Source: an uncultured Acidobacteriota bacterium (GTDB lineage Bacteria; Acidobacteriota; Thermoanaerobaculia; UBA5066). From it: a DNA stretch of 44,462 nt. The first letter of the stretch is position 1. Each line of letters begins with the position of its first letter. Shown here one piece after another: positions 22,922 through 29,795 of the stretch. The position numbers and the translations under genes are program-made. The DNA is taken from assembly GCA_903845115.1 (NCBI GenBank), contig CAIMWE010000138.1:1-44462 (forward strand), given 5' to 3'. Below the pieces are notes generated by a model. The model had not been told where the DNA came from, made no database searches, and worked only from the letters and a program-made list of their open reading frames with translations.

Positions 22922-24103
22922 CGGAACTACCGGCGTGTCCGGAGAGCGGACCGGCTCCCCGGCCGCCCCCCGCAGGGCCGCGAGGAGACGGTCGAGCCTG
23001 GCTTCCATCGCGCTGATCCGCCGCTCCAGCGCCTCGTAGTCCCCCGGGGCTCCCGGGAGCTCGCGGGTCCCGCCCGCCTCGGTCGTCCCGGCGCCCTCGT
23101 CCGGCACAGCCGCCACCGCGGGCGCCGGACCCCCGGGAACGGTCTCGTCGTCCGGGTCGGCGGCCTCGCCGGAGGAAACCCCGGATGGCTCCGGAGGAGC
23201 CGCGTCCGCGGAGCGGAGCTCCTCGATGGGCGAAGGCGGCTCGGGGAGGATCAGCTCCTCTGGAGCCGGCGCCTCTGGAACCCGGAGAGGAATCCCGAAG
23301 ATCTCGTCGGTGGGCTGGGAAGGGAGCTCTTCCGACATCTCGAACGGCGATTCGGGCGGAGGCGAAGGCTCGCCGCGACCGGGTGCGACCTCCGGCGGAG
23401 GGAGAGGGGCTTCCGGCGGCGCCGGAGGCGTCTCGGCCGGCGGAACGGGGCTCGCGATCCCCCCGCGCCAGGTCGCCGTGGCCTCGGCCCTGAGAACCGC
23501 CAGGCTCGTCGGGCGCTGCAGCCTCCTCATCAGGGCGACGAACGTCAGCTTCGAGGCCAGCTTGAAGGTCTCCACCACGCCTCGCCCCGCGGGGGCGACC
23601 GCCTCGACGAACGGGAGGTCGCGGAACCCGAGCGACTCCTGGAGCGCCTCGACGGAGAGGATGCCGGGCAGGTCCCGCTTGTTGTACTGGATGACCGTCG
23701 GGATGGACTCCGGAGCCGCTCCCATCTCGCGGAGGTTGTCCCGGAGGTTCTGGTACGACTCGAGGTTGTGCGACAGCATCGACCACTGCGAGTCGACGAC
23801 GAAGACGATTCCGTCGGCCCCCTTCAGGACCAGCTTGCGCGTCTCGTCGTAGAAAACCTGTCCGGGCACGGTGCAGAGCTGGAAGCGGACCGCGTACCCT
23901 TTGATGTTCCCGAGCTCGACCGGCAGGAGGTCGAAGTAGATCGTCCGGTCCTGGGAGGTGGCGAGGGAGAGGAGCTGGCCGGTGGAGGCCTGGTCGAGCC
24001 GTTCGTGAAGGGTCTTCAGGTTCGTCGTCTTGCCGGAGAGCCCGGGGCCGTAATAGACGATCTTCGCCGTCAGCTCGCGGGTCGTGTGGTTCAAGAGGAC
24101 CAT
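22889..24103 (-). CDS. MglA-type Ras-like GTPase with a long Pro/Glu-rich C-terminal tail
   Basis: Of 404 aa, residues 1-195 are a bacterial Ras-like GTPase of the MglA group: P loop GPGLSGKTTN (19-28), the MglA-style G3 TVPGQ (78-82) instead of DTAGQ, FYDETRKLVLKGADGIVFVVDS, and G4 NKRDLP (141-146). Residues ~220-360 are a disordered Pro/Glu/Ala tail, ending in a predicted coiled-coil helix (DYEALERRISAMEARLDRLL, ~372-392). MglA is ~195 aa in Myxococcus, so the tail is an addition. MglA sets cell polarity for motility; no MglB-like GAP gene is adjacent. A TATACT -10 and a leader hairpin lie upstream. Confidence 0.85.
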   Translation of the reverse strand: MVLLNHTTRELTAKIVYYGPGLSGKTTNLKTLHERLDQASTGQLLSLATSQDRTIYFDLLPVELGNIKGYAVRFQLCTVPGQVFYDETRKLVLKGADGIVFVVDSQWSMLSHNLESYQNLRDNLREMGAAPESIPTVIQYNKRDLPGILSVEALQESLGFRDLPFVEAVAPAGRGVVETFKLASKLTFVALMRRLQRPTSLAVLRAEATATWRGGIASPVPPAETPPAPPEAPLPPPEVAPGRGEPSPPPESPFEMSEELPSQPTDEIFGIPLRVPEAPAPEELILPEPPSPIEELRSADAAPPEPSGVSSGEAADPDDETVPGGPAPAVAAVPDEGAGTTEAGGTRELPGAPGDYEALERRISAMEARLDRLLAALRGAAGEPVRSPDTPVVPSPGESEDPGI

Positions 24104-24121
24104 TTCGGCATCGACTCCTGC

Positions 24122-24150
24122 GGTTCCGAGTCGGGAACCCGAAAAGTATA
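24122..24150 (-). promoter_or_regulatory. -10 box and leader hairpin of the MglA-type gene
   Basis: On the minus strand TATACT (24145-24150) is a strong -10 with a poor -35. The leader then contains a 6-bp stem GGTTCC-CGACTC-GGAACC (24122-24139), followed by GCAGGAG and the ATG at 24103. The hairpin abuts the ribosome-binding site but does not cover it. Confidence 0.35.
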
Positions 24151-24177
24151 GGCCGATCCGGATTACCATCCCCTGGC

Positions 24178-25020
24178 ATGACGGGAAGGGAGGATCGGGT
24201 CCAGACGCGGCTGGCGGGGATCCCGGTCTCCGGCGTCTCCATCGCGGGGCACGAGACCTGGTTCCACTTCCCGACGCTCGGGCTGACGTTCGACCTCGGC
24301 CGGACGCCGACCGAGCTGGTCCCGGTCTCCCACGTCTTCCTGACGCACGCCCACCTCGACCACGCGGCGGGCCTCGCGTACTGGTGCTCGCAGCGGAGGC
24401 TCGCCCGGCTGCCGGGCGGGACCGCCTGGACCGACCCCTCCACGGTGGAGACCTGGCGCGCGATCCTGACCCTTCACGCGCGGCTCGAGGGGGTCGAGTA
24501 CGACGCCGCGGTCGAGCCGCTGGCACCCGGCGAGTCCGTCAGCCTTCGAAAGGACCTCGACGTGACCGCCTTTCGGGTCTCCCACCGCGTCCCGACGCTC
24601 GGATTCGTCGCGTCCGAGAGGCGCCACCGGCTCGTGCCGTCGTGGCGCGGCCGCTCCGCCGCCGACATCCGCGAGGCGACCGCGCGAGGAGAGGCGGTCT
24701 CCGAGAGCTGGACGAGCCCGCTCGTGGCCTTCTGCGGAGACACCTCGGCCGAGATCTTCCCGACCGCTCCCGGGGAGGTCTTCCGGGCCAAAGTCCTGCT
24801 GCTGGAGTGCTCGTTCCTCGAGGACGAGCACAAGGACCGGGCGAACGGGTGGGGGCACCTCCACCTCTCCGAGATCGCCGAGCGGGCCGACCTCTTCCAG
24901 AACGAGGTCCTCGTCCTCACGCACCTCACCCTCCGGACCGGTCCGGCCGAGATCCGGCGCCTGCTCTCCGAGAGGCTCCCCGCCGGCCTGGCTGCCCGGA
25001 CCATCCCGTTCCTTCCCTGA
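24178..25020 (+). CDS. Metallo-beta-lactamase-fold hydrolase, RNase Z-like
   Basis: This 280-aa protein has the THAHLDHAAG signature (H57, H59, D61, H62) of the binuclear-zinc MBL fold. Further ligand candidates are SHRVPTLGF, CGDTSAE and LTHLTLR near the C terminus, in the order seen in the RNase Z/arylsulfatase branch. The length is close to short-form RNase Z, but the exosite arm is not obvious, so another phosphodiesterase role is possible. The ATG at 24178 has no Shine-Dalgarno sequence. The gene is divergent from the MglA-type gene and followed 3 bp later by the membrane-protein gene, suggesting co-transcription. Confidence 0.8.
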   Translation: MTGREDRVQTRLAGIPVSGVSIAGHETWFHFPTLGLTFDLGRTPTELVPVSHVFLTHAHLDHAAGLAYWCSQRRLARLPGGTAWTDPSTVETWRAILTLHARLEGVEYDAAVEPLAPGESVSLRKDLDVTAFRVSHRVPTLGFVASERRHRLVPSWRGRSAADIREATARGEAVSESWTSPLVAFCGDTSAEIFPTAPGEVFRAKVLLLECSFLEDEHKDRANGWGHLHLSEIAERADLFQNEVLVLTHLTLRTGPAEIRRLLSERLPAGLAARTIPFLP

Positions 25021-25023
25021 GCC

Positions 25024-26568
25024 GTGGACCACCGAACCGAGATCTGGCTCAAGGGGACGCTCTGCTGCCTGGGCCTTCTCGCGTTCCTCTGGAGGACCCG
25101 GCCGGCGTGCCCGCTCCCTCCGGGGAAGGCCGGCAAGCTGCTGGGGGGGGCCGCGCTCGCCGCCGTCCTCGCCTACTACAACTTCGGCACCTTCCACGGC
25201 CGGGGCTACGTGCACCACTGGGAGACGTTCCACTACGTCCTCGGGTCCAGGTACTTCCCGGAGCTCCGCTACGACGGGCTCTACGCGGCCTCGTTCGCCG
25301 CCGAGGCCGAGGCCTTTCCGGGGAAGGCGTTGCCGGCGACCGTCCGGGACCTCCGGACGAACGACGTCGTTCCCTCCCGGACGATCGAGTGGCACATGGG
25401 CGAGGTCAAGCGGCGCTTCACGCCGGAGCGGTGGCGCCAGTTCGTCCGGGACAACTCCCACTTCGTCGTCACCAGCGACCCGTCCTACCTCGCCCGGATC
25501 CGGCTGGACCACGGCTACAACCCGACTCCCGCCTGGACGTTCGTGGCTCGCCTGTTCGACGGCTGGCTCCCGGTCGACGAGACGACTCTTCGGCTCTGGG
25601 CCTCGCTCGATCTGGTCCTCCTGGCCACGGCCTTCGTCTTCGTCTTCCGGTCGTTCGGCAGCTGGGCCGGAACGGTCTCGCTCCTGGTCTTCGGCCTCGG
25701 GTACCCGTGGCGGTTCGACTGGGTCGGGGGGGCGTTCCTGCGGCAGGACTGGCTCGCGGCATCGGTCATCGGGCTCTGCATGCTGAAGCGGGAGCGGTGG
25801 GCCGCCGCGGGAGCGCTCTTCGGCTACGCCGCGTCGGTCCGGCTCTTCCCGGCGGCGTTCCTCTTCGGCCCCGCCGTCCTCGGGCTCCGGGCGGTTCTCC
25901 GGAAGGAGGAGACCGCCTGGCTCCGGAAGCTCGCGGCCTCCTTCGTCCTCTCGGTCGCCCTCTGGGTCGCCGCCGGCTCCTTCACCGGGCGCGGCGTCGC
26001 CGCGTGGGGGGAGTTCGGCCGGAACTTCCAGAAGCACCGCCAGACCTGGCTCACGAACAACGTCGGCCTGAAGAACCTGTTCCTGTACGGCCCGGAGACC
26101 TTCGACCGGCGGCTCGTCGACTGGTCCCAGCCGGAGCCGTGGCTCGGATGGCAGAAGAAGATGGACGCCATGGAGGAGGCGAAAAAGCCTCTCCTGGCCG
26201 CCGCGTCCCTGGCGTTCCTGGGGATGGTGGCCGTGGCGGCGTGGAGGGCGGGACGCGTGGAGGCCGCGCTCCTGGGCATCCCCGCGTTCTTCGCCGCCGG
26301 CGTCCTGACCTGCTACTACTGGGTGGTCCTGGTCGCGCTCGTCCTGACCGGGCGCCGGTGGCTCATCGCCGCGGTCATGGCGATCAGCGTCCTCCTCTTC
26401 GCCGCTGACCTCCTGACGCCGTCATTCGAGGCGATCTACGGGCTCGCCTCGTGGCTCCTCGCGTCGCTCTTCGTCTGGTGGTCGGTCCTGGTGGCGCGGG
26501 GCGTCACCGAAACACCTTCTTCCGGTTCCGGATATAGTCACGGAAAACGAACGAAGCGAGGTCGGTAG
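25024..26568 (+). CDS. Polytopic membrane protein, possibly glycosyltransferase family 87/DUF2029-like
   Basis: This 514-aa integral membrane protein has about ten hydrophobic helices. A large extracytoplasmic loop follows the second one (residues ~60-175) and is rich in Tyr, His and Arg (GRGYVHHWETFHYVLGSRYF, DGLYAASFAAEAEAF). The later part (SLLVFGLGYPWRFDWVGGAF, LFGYAASVRLFPAAFLFGPA) resembles polyprenyl-phosphate-sugar-dependent mannosyltransferase-like proteins, but no clear catalytic motif fixes this. The GTG at 25024 lies 3 bp after the RNase Z-like gene. Its last 65 bp overlap the 3' end of the convergent vWA gene. Confidence 0.7.
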   Translation: MDHRTEIWLKGTLCCLGLLAFLWRTRPACPLPPGKAGKLLGGAALAAVLAYYNFGTFHGRGYVHHWETFHYVLGSRYFPELRYDGLYAASFAAEAEAFPGKALPATVRDLRTNDVVPSRTIEWHMGEVKRRFTPERWRQFVRDNSHFVVTSDPSYLARIRLDHGYNPTPAWTFVARLFDGWLPVDETTLRLWASLDLVLLATAFVFVFRSFGSWAGTVSLLVFGLGYPWRFDWVGGAFLRQDWLAASVIGLCMLKRERWAAAGALFGYAASVRLFPAAFLFGPAVLGLRAVLRKEETAWLRKLAASFVLSVALWVAAGSFTGRGVAAWGEFGRNFQKHRQTWLTNNVGLKNLFLYGPETFDRRLVDWSQPEPWLGWQKKMDAMEEAKKPLLAAASLAFLGMVAVAAWRAGRVEAALLGIPAFFAAGVLTCYYWVVLVALVLTGRRWLIAAVMAISVLLFAADLLTPSFEAIYGLASWLLASLFVWWSVLVARGVTETPSSGSGYSHGKRTKRGR

Positions 26569-27592
26569 GCGACGCGTAGTACGCGCGGCCATGGGCGACC
26601 TTGGTCAACGTCTCCACGAAATCGACGAGAGCCGGGTCGGTCGCGATCATGAACGTGGTCAGCTGGATCCCCTCGCGGCGGCACCGCTCGGCCTCGTCGA
26701 GGGTCCGGTTCACGATCTTCAGGTCGAGGCCGAAGGGGTTCTTGTAGAGACGCCCCCCTTCGTGGATGCACGAGGGCTTGCCGTCGGTGATCAGGAAGAT
26801 CTGCCGGTTGGGAGTCCGCCGGCGGGCGAGGAGGCCGCGGGAGAGGGCCAGGCCGGCCTTGGTGTTCGTGTGGAACGGGCCCACCCGCGCCCGGGACAGC
26901 TCCTCGATGCGGACCGGATAGGCGTCGTCCCCGAACAGGACGACGTCGATGGTGTCCTTCGGGTACTTCTGGAGGATCAGCTCGGTCAGGGCGAGCGCGA
27001 CCTTCTTGGCCGGCGTGAAACGGTCCTCGCCGTAGAGGATCATCGAGTGGGAGATGTCGATCGCGATGGCGGTCGCGCAGGAGCTCTGGTGCTCCACGTC
27101 GAAGACCTCCAGGTCGGAGGGTTCGAGCCTCAGCTCGTCGGTGTCGCGCCGGGCGGCGTTCGCCACCGACCGGATGCCGTCCAGGCGCGCGAGGTCGTCT
27201 CCGAATTCGTAGGTGTGCGTCTCCGGGAGCTGCTCGGATCCTCCTCCCGGGCGGGGGACCGAGTGGAATCCGGCCCCGGATTTCTCGAGGGCGGAGAAGA
27301 TCTCCTCGAGAGCCGCCCGGCGGATCCGCCGTTCGCCGGCGCCGGCCAGGGCGAGGTTCCCCTCGGCGTCCCGGCCGACCAGTCCGTTCGCCTCGAGCGC
27401 CTCGCGGAAGGCCTCGATGTCGATGTCGGGCGAGATCCACCCCTTTCGCTGAAACTCCCGCATGGCATCCAGGGCCTGCTCGACGTCGCCTCCCAGCCGG
27501 ACGACCAGGTCGAGGAAGAGGCGGAGCAGCTCCTCGAACGTCAGGAGGGACTGCAGGAGGCCGAAGGGAAGCTCCCCGTACCGGTAATCCAC
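26504..27592 (-). CDS. von Willebrand factor A-domain protein (MoxR-partner type)
   Basis: This 362-aa cytoplasmic protein has an N-terminal helical region (~1-165). The vWA domain follows, with a complete MIDAS: DISHS at about D179-S183, the Thr in FHTNTKAG, and the Asp in LITDGKPS. No signal peptide or TM segment is present. Such proteins usually work with MoxR/chelatase-type AAA ATPases, often as neighbours. Here a fitting ATPase lies 7 kb away at 34448-36040 on the same strand. Known pairs act as metal chelatases or cofactor-insertion chaperones. The start is a GTG at 27592 with a weak ribosome-binding site. Confidence 0.82.
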   Translation of the reverse strand: MDYRYGELPFGLLQSLLTFEELLRLFLDLVVRLGGDVEQALDAMREFQRKGWISPDIDIEAFREALEANGLVGRDAEGNLALAGAGERRIRRAALEEIFSALEKSGAGFHSVPRPGGGSEQLPETHTYEFGDDLARLDGIRSVANAARRDTDELRLEPSDLEVFDVEHQSSCATAIAIDISHSMILYGEDRFTPAKKVALALTELILQKYPKDTIDVVLFGDDAYPVRIEELSRARVGPFHTNTKAGLALSRGLLARRRTPNRQIFLITDGKPSCIHEGGRLYKNPFGLDLKIVNRTLDEAERCRREGIQLTTFMIATDPALVDFVETLTKVAHGRAYYASPTDLASFVFRDYIRNRKKVFR

Positions 27593-27670
27593 GTCCGTCT
27601 CTACGACGCGGCGACGGAACGGGACTCACGCGCCCGCGGAGAAAGGGCTGGTCGAAGTCAGGTGGTACCG

Positions 27671-29764
27671 CTAGGGAAGCCAGGTGATCGGGCGCGAGAG
27701 GGTGCGAACGGCCCCTCCGGCCGAGCGGAAGACCACGCGGAGCTCGTGGCGTCCCTCGTCGCCGGGGAGGAATGGCAGGACCGTTTCGTAGCCGGCCCGG
27801 CTGCAGTCGCCGAGGCGGGGGATGGCCGCGGCCACGTCGGGGCGCGCCGTCCGGATCGTCCGCCCGGCCTCCCTCCGGTCGCCGTCCAGCAACACCTCCA
27901 GGAGCTGGCAGGAGCCCAGGGCGTCCTGGCTCCAGCCGCGGACCACGAGATCTCCCCTCACCGTCTCGCCCTCGGCGGGGCCGTCGATCGAGGCGGGAAT
28001 CGCGGCGTCCTCGGCGCCAGAGACCTCGGGGAAGGAGGCCGCCCGTTCCCGGAACCCCTCGAGGTCCTCGCGGCCGCCGAAGGGTGCGGACGGGCTCATG
28101 GGCGCGCCGCCGCGGACCCCGGTCACGCCGAGCACCCAGTCGGTCCCCCCCTGGTGAGGGAAGCGAAGAGGGGCCGTGAGGCGTCCCTGGGCCACGGCTC
28201 GCTCCAGGAACCGGAGGGTCGGGGAGACGGACGGCATCGGGAGGGCGTGTTCGTGGACCACGATCGTCCCGACGGGCCATCTCTCGATCCGATCGAGCGT
28301 CCCGGGGTCGATCGGGGACCTCCAGAGCGCCTCGGCGAGGTCGACGTGCCGCCGCGGGATGTAGCTCGACGTGCCGTTGACGACCGGCTTGAAGTGGAGG
28401 GTGGATGCGAGGAGGATGCGCGCGTCCGGAGCGGCGAGGTTGAGAGGCAGGTGGAGGATCGGGCCGCCGGTCTCGGCCGCCTTCAGGAACCGCTCGACGG
28501 GCGGGGTGGTCTCGGGGCGGAAGTCGAACGGAAGCGCCTGCCGGACGTCGGCGGCGATCGTCGCCAGCAGGAGGGCGAACCCGGCGCAGCGGGTCCGGGG
28601 CTCCCGCGCGATCCGTGCGAGGGCCGTGGCGCCCGCGGCCGCGAGGAGGCCGAAGCCGACGACCGAGACGAACGCGAACCGGGCGGCGGCGCGGATTCCC
28701 CCGTAGAGCGGTGGGACGAGGTCCGCGAGCGCAAGGAAGAACGGCGTCGCGGGCCCGAGGGATCCGAGGAATCCGATGGCCACCAGGAGCGCTCCGGTGC
28801 CGACGAGGGGCCGGAGCCCGGGCGTCCGCAGCGCCACGAGCGAGAGGATCGCGAGGGCGATCGCGGCCGTGCCCGGGTAGAGGGCCCGCTCGGAGCCGTT
28901 CCGGAAGGGAAGGAACCGCTGCCCGGGGTTCTCGTCCGTCGTCGCGAGCCAGCTGGAAGGGGAGGCCGAGTATTCCGCCGTCTCGACGCGGTCCCGAGTG
29001 AATCCCTCGACCCTTCGCACCCTGAGGAGAGGGACGGCGAGCGGAAGGACCAGGAGCGCGGCGACCGCGGCGCCGGCGAGAGCCCTCGCGGCGAACCGCC
29101 CGAAGGCCCGCCGCTCGCGGACGAGGGCGGGCGCGGCCAGGGCCGCGAGGGGAACCAGGGTGAACGCGAAGAGGTGGAGAGAGAACCAGGCGAGGGCCGC
29201 GAGCGAGAGCCCCAGGAGCGAGGCGGCCCGATACGTCCTCTCCCGCTCGAAGCGCCTCCAGGCGAGCAAGACCAGGGGAATCCCGCCGAACGCCGTGAAG
29301 GAGACGAACCCGAGCTGCACGGTCGTCAGGGCGCCGAACGTGGCGGCGAAGGCTCCGGCCAGGGCGGCGGCCCGCTGGGCGCCCAGGTCCCGGGCGAGGC
29401 GCGCGGTCGCCCAGGCGGCCCCGCCCAGGAGAAGAACGCAGAGGGCGTTCATGCAACCGGCCGGGCCGAGGCCCAGGAGCGAGAGCGGCAGGGAGAGCAC
29501 GCCGTAGCCGACGAGGGGCTCGGAGAACGCGAGCACGTCGCGGGCGGGAGCGAAGGCGTTCGCCTGGAACAGCGACAGGGGGGCGGTGGTGAGGGCGTGG
29601 CGGACCCAGGCGAGTGTCCAGGCCTGCATCGCGGCGTCGTAGCCGTCGCGCAGCGTGCGGTCGAGGCGGGCCGCGAGAGGCCAGCTCCAGGCCACGGCCG
29701 CCACGAGGCACGCTCCGAGGTCGGCGAGGGCCGTGGCGGGGGCCTCCCGACGACCGCCGTTCAC
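27671..29764 (-). CDS. Large polytopic membrane protein, YfhO/GT-C-like
   Basis: This ~697-aa protein has about eleven hydrophobic helices up to residue ~410, then a ~290-residue extracytoplasmic domain that includes a beta-sandwich (ASIDGPAEGETVRGDLVVRGW ... GRHELRVVFRSAGG). The helices resemble GT-C-fold glycosyltransferases or YfhO-like proteins (DRTLRDGYDAAMQAWTLAWV near the first loop). I chose GTG 29764 because GGGAGG lies 10 nt before it. The frame extends to a GTG at 29833, which would overlap the upstream YfhO gene by 38 bp. It follows that gene directly, so the two are likely co-transcribed. The substrate is unknown; surface-polysaccharide or protein glycosylation is the general role of such proteins. 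Confidence 0.7.
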   Translation of the reverse strand: MNGGRREAPATALADLGACLVAAVAWSWPLAARLDRTLRDGYDAAMQAWTLAWVRHALTTAPLSLFQANAFAPARDVLAFSEPLVGYGVLSLPLSLLGLGPAGCMNALCVLLLGGAAWATARLARDLGAQRAAALAGAFAATFGALTTVQLGFVSFTAFGGIPLVLLAWRRFERERTYRAASLLGLSLAALAWFSLHLFAFTLVPLAALAAPALVRERRAFGRFAARALAGAAVAALLVLPLAVPLLRVRRVEGFTRDRVETAEYSASPSSWLATTDENPGQRFLPFRNGSERALYPGTAAIALAILSLVALRTPGLRPLVGTGALLVAIGFLGSLGPATPFFLALADLVPPLYGGIRAAARFAFVSVVGFGLLAAAGATALARIAREPRTRCAGFALLLATIAADVRQALPFDFRPETTPPVERFLKAAETGGPILHLPLNLAAPDARILLASTLHFKPVVNGTSSYIPRRHVDLAEALWRSPIDPGTLDRIERWPVGTIVVHEHALPMPSVSPTLRFLERAVAQGRLTAPLRFPHQGGTDWVLGVTGVRGGAPMSPSAPFGGREDLEGFRERAASFPEVSGAEDAAIPASIDGPAEGETVRGDLVVRGWSQDALGSCQLLEVLLDGDRREAGRTIRTARPDVAAAIPRLGDCSRAGYETVLPFLPGDEGRHELRVVFRSAGGAVRTLSRPITWLP

Positions 29765-29795
29765 GACCGGGGTGCCTCCCACCGCCGTTCCGGCG

